In this document: positions 36,655 through 44,344 of the stretch, one piece after another
Numbering within the stretch: position 1 is the first letter of the stretch
How the letters are laid out: each line of letters starts with the position of its first letter
Assembly: GCF_020966635.1 (NCBI RefSeq)
Contig: NZ_JAJKFQ010000001.1
Span: 620,001-684,000 of the forward strand
DNA: 64,000 bases
From: Stieleria sp. JC731
GTDB lineage: Bacteria > Planctomycetota > Planctomycetia > Pirellulales > Pirellulaceae
Reading direction: 5' to 3'
Position numbers and translations under genes: made by a program
Notes under the pieces: model-generated
Database searches by the model: none
What the model was told of the DNA's origin: nothing
What the model saw: only the letters and a program-made list of their open reading frames with translations

Positions 36655-36690
36655 AAAGGCGAGCAAAGCAGTGATGCCTTGCTCGCCTTT
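36655..36690. terminator. bidirectional terminator
   Basis: AAAGGCGAGCAA (36655-36666) and TTGCTCGCCTTT (36679-36690) are perfect 12-bp complements around a 12-base loop. The stem ends in T-rich sequence on the plus strand and lies between the convergent Trx7/PDZ and TPR-lipoprotein genes, so it can serve both. Confidence 0.82.
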
Positions 36691-36764
36691 AATCTTTTGA
36701 TGATTGCCCTACAGTCAAACGCGGTGAAGTTTCGGCTGTCTCATCGCCACGTATGTTGTCCCAG

Positions 36765-37988
36765 TTAGTTTGGTAACTGAAAGTTTGAAGGCAACGCAAA
36801 TGTGTTCGCTGGACCTGCAGCCGGATTGCTTGCCGGCTGAGAAGCAGCACTGGTCGGCTGCGCGGGAGCTTGAGCGGGTGCGGCGGTTGCTGCCGGAGCT
36901 GCCGTTGGCTGTGTAGCCGGAGCGGTCGCTGGTTGGGTGGCTGGGACGCGATAGGATGCGGCACCAACGTTGGTGGCTTGTCCGCCTGTTGAAACCGCTT
37001 GAACAGCAGGGCCGGTCTGATCGGTCAGCGACGCGATAGCCGCGTCTGCGCCAGCTCCTGCCGGTTGAACCGAGCCTGGCATATTCCCGATTTGGGCAAG
37101 CAACTGTTTGGAACGCTCAACCGCACGCTTGGTCGCCGGATCGGTTTCGGCTTGCGGCGAATAGGTGAGCGACTGATTCAGGTGGCGAGTCGCTTCGGTA
37201 GCTTGACCGCGTTTGTGGTGCAGGTAAGCCATGTTGAAGTGGGCAACTGCAGGCGAGTTGTTCGCTGCCAAGACGTTAAACGCGCCTTCGGAATCACCTG
37301 ATTCGAATTTCACACTGGCCAAATTGTTGGCGTAGCGAGACGATCCGGGAGACAGCTTCAGGGCCTGTTCGATGGTCGATGCCGCAGCGCCATGATTACC
37401 CAGCTTGCTGAGGGTTAGGCCAAGGTCATTGTAAAGGCCGGCGTCGTTGGGGTTATGCTTGATCGCTTTGCCAAAATACTCCGCTGCCTTTTGGTAGTTG
37501 TTTTGGCGGAAATGCAGCCGAGCGATGTGTGCCAGTGCGGCTGAATCGTTGGGGTTCTTTTGCAAGGCTTTGGCATAGCTTTCCATTGCCTTTTCGTAGT
37601 TGTTGGCCGATTCCCAAAGGCGACCATTGGCAACGAAGACTTCCGAGGTCACTTCGGCTTTGTGTGCCAAGCTTGTTGGGTCGGTTGCATCGCCATTTTC
37701 GACATCAGGGCTGCTTGGGGCCGACTTGCCGAACCAGCCTGCGACAGTGTCTTTTGACTTGGTTGCCGCAGACTTGGCACCACCTGCGATCGACGTCGCA
37801 ACGTTCTTCGGGGCGCTGGTCCAGCTCGACTCTTCCGAAGCGGTGCTGGTGGACTTGGAAAACGGATTCAGTGAGGCGACTCGTCCAACACTGCCGCTGG
37901 TGCAACCACTGATCCCGGTGCAGCCAATGGCCATCGTTAGGGTCAGTGCCGATGCAAGTCGATTTCGTCGTTTGGTTCGGCCGGACAC
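36765..37988 (-). CDS. TPR-repeat lipoprotein
   Basis: A 407-residue protein. The GTG at 37988 is chosen because GGGAG lies ten bases upstream; a TTG nine bases further up would be only two bases from that site. The N-terminus is basic (SGRTKRRNRL), then hydrophobic, ending in the lipobox ISGC, so Cys29 is the likely lipid site. After a Ser/Thr/Ala-rich linker come about five to six TPR motifs (residues ~110-285): NNYEKAMESYAKALQKNPND, NYQKAAEYFGKAIKHNPND, NHGAAASTIEQALKLSPGS. The C-terminus is Ala/Gln/Pro-rich, with repeated PATQPA-like units. TadD-like role is possible, but no tad genes are in view. Confidence 0.82.
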   Translation of the reverse strand: MSGRTKRRNRLASALTLTMAIGCTGISGCTSGSVGRVASLNPFSKSTSTASEESSWTSAPKNVATSIAGGAKSAATKSKDTVAGWFGKSAPSSPDVENGDATDPTSLAHKAEVTSEVFVANGRLWESANNYEKAMESYAKALQKNPNDSAALAHIARLHFRQNNYQKAAEYFGKAIKHNPNDAGLYNDLGLTLSKLGNHGAAASTIEQALKLSPGSSRYANNLASVKFESGDSEGAFNVLAANNSPAVAHFNMAYLHHKRGQATEATRHLNQSLTYSPQAETDPATKRAVERSKQLLAQIGNMPGSVQPAGAGADAAIASLTDQTGPAVQAVSTGGQATNVGAASYRVPATQPATAPATQPTAAPAATAAPAQAPAQPTSAASQPASNPAAGPANTFALPSNFQLPN

Positions 37989-38155
37989 GAGTATCAATCT
38001 CCCATGACTGAAAAGTCATTTTCTGGGTCTTAAATCGCAGCAAGCCGGCATCTTCACGATAAGCCGATGCCGGTAATTTGTATCGGTTCTAAGGATCGGC
38101 ATTAATTGGTCTTGACTTCAGGTCCGGTTAGTCCGGTGGCACCGAATTTTACGAA

Positions 38156-38188
38156 AAAAGGCGACCTTCCCTTGGAAGATCGCCTTTT
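38156..38188 (-). terminator. intrinsic terminator of the 38.3 kb gene
   Basis: AAAAGGCGA (38156-38164) pairs with TCGCCTTTT (38180-38188); after one mismatch the inner CTTCC/GGAAG continues to a three-base loop. On the minus strand the stem runs into TTTTTT, giving a textbook rho-independent terminator 100 bases after the stop codon at 38288. Confidence 0.8.
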
Positions 38189-38287
38189 GAATTTGCTGTC
38201 AATTTGATTGCTTGTCAGCTGCGTCTTTGAACTTCAAGCATCTCACTTCTGCGAAGCAAGCCGAAGTCCTAGGCAGCCGTCGCAAGG

Positions 38288-38854
38288 TTAGTTGCGAGTT
38301 GCCGAGGCCGTGCCAGCGGCACTGGAGCTTGGCAGCTTTGGAGCAGCCATTTGCTCCAACCAAGCACGATTGACTTTGGTCGCCCAGTCGCCGGGAGCCG
38401 TCGGTGGCTTTTTGTTGGTGATGGCGATAACCGGAGGTGGTCCTTGCAGCTGGTATTGATCGAGCATTTGGCGAACCGCATCAACACGGGCTTGCGTCTC
38501 GGCATCGGTCATTGCCCGTTCGATATTGACGAATCGTCGCGACGGCGGCGCTTGGAACGCGATCCACGCGAGTGCTTCCTGACCGGATGTTTTCAAAGCA
38601 CCATCACCGGTTCGGAATTGATGCCCCGCGAGTGTATTGTGCAGTGCCCAGCCGTTTTGTTTCTGTGCTTCGAAAGGCATGATGACGCTCATCGCGTCCA
38701 TTTCGTTGAACGGGTCAGGCCACGCGTTATTGCGTTGTTGGCCGACACCGACCTTCGCCCAGAATTCGTTCCATCCGGCGTCGACGGTTGAAGCGGTGAT
38801 TGACATCACCACTGCGGCGATCATCAAACGTCCAAAAAGGTTAGTGCGTCGCAT
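38288..38854 (-). CDS. exported protein of unknown function
   Basis: A 188-residue protein starting at the ATG at 38854, with GGAAGGA about 12 bases upstream. The signal peptide is FGRLMIAAVVMSITASTVDA|G. The mature part starts WNEFWAKVGVG and includes ALHNTLAGHQFRTGDGALK, ALAWIAFQAPPSRRFVNIER and a helix (AMTDAETQARVDAVRQMLDQ). The open frame extends 29 codons further upstream, but with a composition unlike a signal peptide. No family is recognised. It lies on the same strand as the TPR lipoprotein gene, with its own terminator between them. Confidence 0.75.
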   Translation of the reverse strand: MRRTNLFGRLMIAAVVMSITASTVDAGWNEFWAKVGVGQQRNNAWPDPFNEMDAMSVIMPFEAQKQNGWALHNTLAGHQFRTGDGALKTSGQEALAWIAFQAPPSRRFVNIERAMTDAETQARVDAVRQMLDQYQLQGPPPVIAITNKKPPTAPGDWATKVNRAWLEQMAAPKLPSSSAAGTASATRN

Positions 38855-39262
38855 GATTAGGGCAGTTCCTTCCGCCGACGGGGAAATGACTGGGGGAATG
38901 GTTCCGCGGATTGGAATAGAAACGGCGGAACCATGATGCAAGACATCAATTCGCTGAATGGTCCATCGGCAGAATGGATGAGCTCACTTTGCAAGCCGCA
39001 AGTGTGCCCGAATAACCGGTACAGGTTGTCCGGGAGGTTGGTGCCAACCGCCGAACAACCTGTGCAAGACTTCACCGGATCAACAAGATAGAGCGGTTGT
39101 GCTGATTAAGAGTGAACGATGCCGAGTTCGATTGGCCGAGCTTCGGACCGATTATCGCCAAGGTTCGGGAAATTTAATTTCCAGCAGCATGCCCTGGCAA
39201 TCGAATGCTCAAGGCTGATTCTTTTGGGAGCGCCGTGACTTCCGGCAAGTGAAGCCGCGGGG
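38855..39262. other. gene-poor interval
   Basis: A 408-base interval between two minus-strand genes. It holds a 72-codon minus-strand frame (38857-39075) with a Cys-rich start that I could not support as a gene, and otherwise no recognisable feature. The promoter of the 38.3 kb gene should be here. Confidence 0.5.
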
Positions 39263-39745
39263 CTATTTTCGCCAGTCCGGTCGCTTGCGTCGTGCTTTCG
39301 GGTGGTGTGTCACGATATTGAATGTCGCGTCACGTCCGGTCATGCGTCGGCCCATCGGCCGTTTGGTGGGCATGACCACGGTGGCGCGAAGCTTCTTATC
39401 CGTTTCCATCAGCTCATCGTCGACTTCGAATTCCACGTGGCGTCCGATCAGTTCTTTGCTGAGCGTTCTGCGAAGCGGGGCCACGTGGCGGTCGCGATGT
39501 GAAGGCCGGCCATCACGTCGCTGTGGACGTCGATCTTGCCGCGGCGGCGGGCTGGGCTGTTTGAAGTCTTCGCCCGGTTCCCAGACGGAATGGTGAAAGA
39601 AAACGTCGTCGCGGAAGTCTTCGGCATCGATAAAGCCGAATTCACCCTTGTCATCGATGAAACGAATCGTTCCCAGCCTTTTGCGGGTGATACGAAATTT
39701 CTTCGCCGGTTCGTCTTCGCGGGGGGCTGAACTGTCTCGGGGCAA
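39263..39745 (-). CDS. cold-shock-domain protein with inserted basic loop
   Basis: A 160-residue protein. The cold-shock fold begins near residue 22: GTIRFIDDKGEFGFIDAEDF holds the RNP-1-like motif, and DDVFFHHSVW the RNP-2-like motif. Between the third and fourth strands a run of about 45 Arg/Pro/Gln-rich residues is inserted (PSPPPRQDRRPQRRDGRP...). The fold then resumes with GRHVEFEVDDELMETDKKLR and ATVVM. A basic tail ends the protein. Cold-shock domains bind single-stranded RNA or DNA. The only in-frame start candidate is a TTG at 39745, with no clear ribosome-binding site, so the start is uncertain. Confidence 0.8.
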   Translation of the reverse strand: MPRDSSAPREDEPAKKFRITRKRLGTIRFIDDKGEFGFIDAEDFRDDVFFHHSVWEPGEDFKQPSPPPRQDRRPQRRDGRPSHRDRHVAPLRRTLSKELIGRHVEFEVDDELMETDKKLRATVVMPTKRPMGRRMTGRDATFNIVTHHPKARRKRPDWRK

Positions 39746-39856
39746 CGTCGCTGATCCACATCTGGGGCTGGAATATCGTCTCCAAAACTTAGCAAGAAAG
39801 TCGGCGAGCGGAAGTCATAACATTTGTCGTTTCGCGATGACCTCCACAAAGGCGGG

Positions 39857-40594
39857 CTAATTCGCCTCGACGTTTGCAGGTAGTTGGTTAATCCCAAGCC
39901 ATCGCGTCATCGAATGTGTCGTCGCGCGGCGAATCACTGTTGGCCAGAGTGCCTCGTCCTGCGTGAACACGTCTTGTTCTCTGGCATCCAGCACGTGCCA
40001 AAAACCTGCGTGACGCTCTGCATCGAGCTGCTGTGCGGTCCAGCCAAGGTGCCCGACGATCAGGCGATAAGGAGCTGGCTTTTGTTTGACGAGCGTCTCT
40101 AGAAGCGTGCGGTCCGCTGCGACATAGACACCTTCGCCGGTTTCGGCTTCGGCGAGCTGGCTCGATCCGTGGACGGCGACGACGGGGCCCGACAGGGGGC
40201 CTCCGAAATGGATGGTGCCAAGCGTTTTACTGACCTCGTGGGCCATTTGGCTGGCCATTTCTGCCGCGGCAAGGTCTTGGCGATCATCGTCATCAAGATT
40301 TTCGCCCAATTCAGGTTGCGGATATTCAAAATTCTGAGAGTTCGCGGCGGTGCCGGATTCGGCGATCCGTGAACCCGGTTTGGTCGCTTTGTTTCCGACT
40401 TGCTGCAGCATTTTTGAAAGTGCAGGCGGGGCCGCCATGGGGCGATTGAGCAATACCGCGAAGACGTTTTCGGCATCCTGGTGTACAACCAACGAGACTG
40501 ACCGGCTGAGCATCGGATCCTGCACCGTTGTTGACGCGACCAATAACTTTCCTACCAGCGGTTCGGACGGTTGTAGCGAGTTGGAATCCTTCAT
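39857..40594 (-). CDS. YqgE/AlgH family protein
   Basis: A 245-residue member of UPF0301 (YqgE/AlgH). Hallmarks: GKLLVASTTVQDPMLSRSVS near the N-terminus, AVLLNRPMAAP, FGGPLSGPVVAVHGS, YRLIVGHLGWTAQQLDAE and the final ARHAGFWHV-like segment. Most members are about 185 residues; the extra length lies in an Asp/Glu/Gln-rich insertion between residues about 65 and 125 (ENLDDDDRQDLAAAEMASQM). The ATG at 40594 is preferred over one 15 codons upstream on family similarity. Function of the family is unclear; it may regulate transcription. Divergent from pdxH. Confidence 0.88.
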   Translation of the reverse strand: MKDSNSLQPSEPLVGKLLVASTTVQDPMLSRSVSLVVHQDAENVFAVLLNRPMAAPPALSKMLQQVGNKATKPGSRIAESGTAANSQNFEYPQPELGENLDDDDRQDLAAAEMASQMAHEVSKTLGTIHFGGPLSGPVVAVHGSSQLAEAETGEGVYVAADRTLLETLVKQKPAPYRLIVGHLGWTAQQLDAERHAGFWHVLDAREQDVFTQDEALWPTVIRRATTHSMTRWLGINQLPANVEAN

Positions 40595-40835
40595 GGTGAA
40601 ACCTAAAACGGTGATGGAGACGATGCCAAAATGACACAACTTGCAGGATGCCTAAATCCAGAGTGCAATAGATGCAAGCGATGTGCCAAAGCACGCTTGT
40701 TGCGAGAGGCAACGACGGGAACTTAGAAAATCTTGGTCGCGTTTTCGCTCGATGCGACACAACTTGGAAACTAGCTGCGGTCGAACTCATGGCAGGTCAC
40801 TACGGAACAGAATCGGAAAAGCAAGCGAGGAAACG

Positions 40836-41483
40836 ATGAGTTTGTACGAGATGCGAAAGAGCTACACGCTCGCGACTCTGTTGGAGAAAGACATTGATCC
40901 CGACCCAATGGTTCAGTTTAAAAAATGGCTCAGCGAGGCGCTGCAAGGCGATTTTCCCGAATGGGTCGAAGCCAACGCGATGACGCTGTCGACCAGCGAC
41001 GCGAAGGGTTTGGTCACAAGCCGGGTGGTGCTGTTGAAAGGATTGGACGAAGGCAAGTTTTGGTTCTACACGAACTACTCGTCTGACAAAGCCGCACAGA
41101 TGGACGCCAACCCACAGGTGTCTTTGTGCTTCCTTTGGCAACATATCCAGCGTCAGGTACGCGTCACCGGTACCATCGAAAAATCGCCACGTGAAAAGTC
41201 GGTCGAGTACTTTCACAAGCGGCCGCGTGACAGCCAGTTCGGCGCGATCGTCAGCAGCCAATCGAGTGTCGTTGAATCGCGAGAGGTCTTGGAAAAACGC
41301 CTCGCTGAATTGAAGCAACAGTACGGCGAAAAGGATGAGATTCCTTGCCCGGAAGACTGGGGTGGCTACTGTGTTCGCCCAACCACGATCGAGTTTTGGC
41401 AAGGACGCGAAAGCAGGCTTCATGACCGACTTCGCTATCGATCCGAAGCGTCAGCGTGGAGCGTCGAACGGCTCGCACCATAA
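40836..41483 (+). CDS. pdxH: pyridoxamine 5'-phosphate oxidase
   Basis: A 215-residue FMN enzyme that oxidises pyridoxamine or pyridoxine 5'-phosphate to pyridoxal 5'-phosphate. Signature parts: PDPMVQFKKWLSEAL, RVVLLKGLDEGKFWFYTNYS, SDKAAQMDANPQVSLCFLW, QVRVTGTIEK, RPRDSQFGAIVSSQSSV and the C-terminal FWQGRESRLHDRLRYR...WSVERLAP with the conserved Arg and Trp. The ATG at 40836 is preceded by GAGG at the right distance and gives the usual family length. The next gene starts 12 bases after the stop. Confidence 0.95.
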   Translation: MSLYEMRKSYTLATLLEKDIDPDPMVQFKKWLSEALQGDFPEWVEANAMTLSTSDAKGLVTSRVVLLKGLDEGKFWFYTNYSSDKAAQMDANPQVSLCFLWQHIQRQVRVTGTIEKSPREKSVEYFHKRPRDSQFGAIVSSQSSVVESREVLEKRLAELKQQYGEKDEIPCPEDWGGYCVRPTTIEFWQGRESRLHDRLRYRSEASAWSVERLAP

Positions 41484-41495
41484 GAGACTTCTGCG

Positions 41496-42206
41496 ATGGC
41501 TTTAACACGACGGCAAACCGCGATCGGGATTTCCGTGTTCGTGCATGCGATCTTGCTGACAGTATTGTTGTTTTGGGTGGTTCCGAAGTATTCAGCACCG
41601 CAAGATTCGGACACTGTGGCAAGCGGCGACTTCAATCGTCAAACCGCGGATGCAGGGGCTGCAGCGCCAGCGCCGCAAATAAAGCCGCTCCCTGCTGCCG
41701 AAGCTAGCCACGACGAAATAAAGAAGTCTCTTGATCAGCAACTTGAGCTTGCCCAGCGACTGCCTGCTGAGAAAAAGCTTAGCGAACTGGAAAAGAATGC
41801 TCGGCGGCTTCAGTCGATCGCAAGCAACGAATCCATCAAGCAAACTGCGATGGTCGTTGCTGAATCATTTGGTGTCGATACAAAGCAGTACGATCAAGTC
41901 GACAAAGCTGTCGAAGGTGCTTTAGATATCTCCACGGCACAGATTGCAAATGTGACTCGCCGAAAGGCAGAAGGCGGAGGCTGGGAGTACACCGCAGAAT
42001 TGGTTGACCAAGCGGGGCATCGAAGCGCAGTGCCGCTGCTCGCATCGGAGGGGGAATCGCTCTACGACGCTTTTCAGATGATGGAAAAGTATCCGATGAT
42101 GAAAGGTGTGTATCGCAGTGTTGTCATGCCAGTCCTGCAAAAGTTGACAGCCACATCAGAGTCGCCGCCTGTGGATGCTGATTCGGACATTGAAGTCGAG
42201 CCCTAG
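41496..42206 (+). CDS. membrane-anchored protein, TonB/TolA-like layout
   Basis: A 236-residue protein with one N-terminal membrane helix (AIGISVFVHAILLTVLLFWVV, about residues 9-29), an Ala/Pro-rich linker, a helical segment (LDQQLELAQRLPAEKKLSEL) and a small C-terminal domain (GGGWEYTAELVDQAGHRSAVPLLASEG...). The start RRQTAIGISVFVHA resembles the N-terminal anchor of TonB/TolA proteins, but no TonB C-terminal motif is seen. Twelve bases after pdxH, so probably co-transcribed. Function unknown. Confidence 0.72.
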   Translation: MALTRRQTAIGISVFVHAILLTVLLFWVVPKYSAPQDSDTVASGDFNRQTADAGAAAPAPQIKPLPAAEASHDEIKKSLDQQLELAQRLPAEKKLSELEKNARRLQSIASNESIKQTAMVVAESFGVDTKQYDQVDKAVEGALDISTAQIANVTRRKAEGGGWEYTAELVDQAGHRSAVPLLASEGESLYDAFQMMEKYPMMKGVYRSVVMPVLQKLTATSESPPVDADSDIEVEP

Positions 42207-42285
42207 CAGGCATGTGAAGTTAGTCGCTCAGCAACGTGCTGTGAATGAGTCTTTGAAATCTTATGGTCTGATGGAAACGAAAAAA

Positions 42286-42320
42286 GGCGAGAGCCTCCAA
42301 GTATTTTGGAAGTTCTCGCC
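42286..42320 (-). terminator. intrinsic terminator of the PEP-CTERM gene
   Basis: GGCGAGAGC pairs with GTTCTCGCC and, after one mismatch, TCCAA with TTGGA, giving a long stem-loop. On the minus strand it is followed by TTTTTTCG. It lies 43 bases after the PEP-CTERM gene stop codon. Confidence 0.8.
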
Positions 42321-42363
42321 CAAACAAGTTGTTTTGTGGACGTTTAAGCGTAAACGTCGGGTG

Positions 42364-43095
42364 TTAGCGTCGGCGTCGGCGACCCAGGCCAATGCCACAG
42401 CTGATCGCTAGGATGGCCAACGAACCTGGCTCAGGCACGGCGCCTGTCACTTGGCCGATATCACCGACGGTCATGTCGTCAAATCCCCAGACGTCACCCG
42501 ATCCGGCGGTATTCTGGAAACTGATCGATGTGAACGTATCAGTGTCGCTGACGAATCCGTAGAACAAAAGGTTGCCGCTATTGAGACCGGTCACGGGGAT
42601 GGTCAAGGTTTCAGAACCGCCACCAGCAAGGTTCAGGATGACGTTTCCGCCGCCCGAGTCGCCAAGGTCGGTGGCATAGAAGCCGAAGGCTGCGATAGCG
42701 GAGCTGAAATTGACGCTGAACTCGCCAGCAGTGGTCGAAGTGCTAGTTCTAAGAAAGCGAGTGCCGGAGGTTGCAAATGCACCTACAGTCGGCGCGGTCC
42801 GGATTCCAGTGCTGGAACTGCCCGTAATGGTTGCCGTTACACTTCCAGTTGAGCCCGGAAAGGAGAGGTTAAGCGGGACCGAACCGCTGAGCGATTCAAA
42901 ATTCTCGGTGCCAACGCCACCAGAGAGGTTCGATAGAAAGTTTGAGCGTGCAGTAACAGCGTTGCCGCCTGGGACAAATGCTCCGCCGGCACCGTTGTCA
43001 ACGCCAAAGAAAGTAGAGATTCCAGCGTGGCTCGTATTTGCCGAGACTGCGAAAGCAATCGCGATGAGTAACGCAGCAAAGTTTTTAATAGTCAT
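42364..43095 (-). CDS. PEP-CTERM-anchored exported protein
   Basis: A 243-residue protein with signal peptide (FAALLIAIAFAVSANTSHA|G) and a C-terminal sorting signal: VPEPGSLAILAISCGIGLG followed by RRRRR. This is the PEP-CTERM tripartite tail, recognised by an exosortase. The mature region is a beta-rich domain with FGVDNGAGG, ENFESLSGSVPLNLSFPGS, AFGFYATDLGDSGGGNVIL and FTSISFQNTAG..WGFDDMTVG, of the kind seen in many PEP-CTERM proteins linked to biofilm matrix. It is Ser/Thr/Gly-rich and lacks Cys in the mature part. No exosortase gene is in this window. Confidence 0.92.
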   Translation of the reverse strand: MTIKNFAALLIAIAFAVSANTSHAGISTFFGVDNGAGGAFVPGGNAVTARSNFLSNLSGGVGTENFESLSGSVPLNLSFPGSTGSVTATITGSSSTGIRTAPTVGAFATSGTRFLRTSTSTTAGEFSVNFSSAIAAFGFYATDLGDSGGGNVILNLAGGGSETLTIPVTGLNSGNLLFYGFVSDTDTFTSISFQNTAGSGDVWGFDDMTVGDIGQVTGAVPEPGSLAILAISCGIGLGRRRRR

Positions 43096-43133
43096 TTGAT
43101 TTGTTCAGTAAGATTGTATGTTGCAATGGGAAA

Positions 43134-43508
43134 CTACCAAAACCGAACGAATCGCGGAACCTTGTCTTCCGATGGTATTGAAGGTGGGTCGTACTGGTGG
43201 TTACATGGGAACGCACAACTGGTTTTTAACTCGTCGAACTTAATCCAGCCGGTGTTGACCATCGGCTGAGACTCGGACGATGTAGGCGGGCGCGTGTTAC
43301 CTAGGGCATCCGATGAAAATGACGACCAAGCTTCGAGGATTTGGTCACGATGCGATCGCTTCTGCATCGAGGATTGCATGTAAGACTGTTGGTCCGCTGC
43401 CGACGCGATAGTCGTTGAGTCACTCCCGATCAGTCCTGCAAATGCCGAATTCCCCATGTAAAACAAGGGGAATAGGCAAATCAGTATCATCTGCAGGTGT
43501 CTGTTCAC
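43134..43508 (-). CDS. small exported protein of unknown function
   Basis: A 124-residue protein. The GTG at 43508 gives a signal peptide (RHLQMILICLFPLFYMGNSAFA|G). The open frame extends 100 codons upstream, but that part lacks signal-like or conserved character. The mature part (GSDSTTIASAADQQSYMQSS, RDQILEAWSSFSSDALGNTR) is Ser-rich, and the C-terminus has two cysteines (CAFPCNHQ). No clear Shine-Dalgarno site. Low-to-moderate confidence that it is expressed. Confidence 0.45.
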   Translation of the reverse strand: MNRHLQMILICLFPLFYMGNSAFAGLIGSDSTTIASAADQQSYMQSSMQKRSHRDQILEAWSSFSSDALGNTRPPTSSESQPMVNTGWIKFDELKTSCAFPCNHQYDPPSIPSEDKVPRFVRFW

Positions 43509-44344
43509 GCGTGCACCAGTGTTGGCGTTGTATGGGGCTTGCGGAATATTCTGGGGTTGGCGGACGGATATTGTACCCCTCGCTAGGACCGTGTGCAATA
43601 AGCAACCGATAAAAGCCTGTTCATCCGATTTTCGAACCGGAGACGTATCGAGTCTCGAGTGGAATACGCTGATATGTGGCGTTGAACAGAACCTCGGGGG
43701 GAGCAAGGTTGTTTCTGAGTGTCGATGACATGCAATGTCAATCTGCTTTTTGGATTCGACAACTCTCACAGGCGAGTCTTGCATGATTTGAATACCGGAG
43801 TAATTCATGCATCTGAGCTATTCATTATCGCATCGAAGTTGTTTTTCAATGGTTAGTCTGATGTTTCTTTTGGTTCTATCCAACAAGGCCAGCAGGCAAG
43901 CGAAGTCATGCCGAATTGAAGATTCATGGAAGCGATCGATGACAGTCGTTCCGTATCCGGATGAGTTGTGATGCCGACAGTATTGGAGCTTTCGGCTTAT
44001 AAACATCATCAGGAGCGTTGTGCTCAGGTTGTCATTCTGTGGTTGGTGCTTTAAACCTTACCCTCAATCGCATGGACGGTGCGTAACGCTACGGTGGGTT
44101 GCGGGATTGATGGCAAGCGTTTCACGACTCGTCGTGCGTCAGGTTCGTCTTATCAGTTCAGTCGCGAAACAACTCTTGATCATGTTTCGTGAGCAGTCGA
44201 TTGTCGTTTCTCGTGCCGAAATAGCGACGACTTTTCAATAGTGATGACTTCGACGGCATCAACGCGAACGACCGATACCTTGCCTAATCGTTTCTAGGCA
44301 GATGTCTCTCGCCCCCGTTTCGCCGTCGCACGATAGGCAACTTG
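43509..44344. other. long gene-free interval before the giant gene
   Basis: 836 bases with no supportable gene. Short frames on both strands lack recognisable domains, start context or signal peptides. The region must contain the promoter of the giant surface-protein gene and the leader of the small minus-strand gene. No strong hairpin or repeat is visible. Confidence 0.5.

Noticed and set aside
38857-39075. 72-codon minus-strand frame
   Set aside because: Overlaps the leader of the 38.3 kb gene; Cys-rich start but no domain and no start context.
39448-39897. 149-codon minus-strand frame overlapping the cold-shock gene
   Set aside because: Runs in another frame over a clear cold-shock domain; residues are Arg/Ser-rich shadow sequence.
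43818-44241. Two short frames on opposite strands upstream of the giant gene
   Set aside because: No signal peptide, domain or ribosome-binding site; composition resembles random translation.
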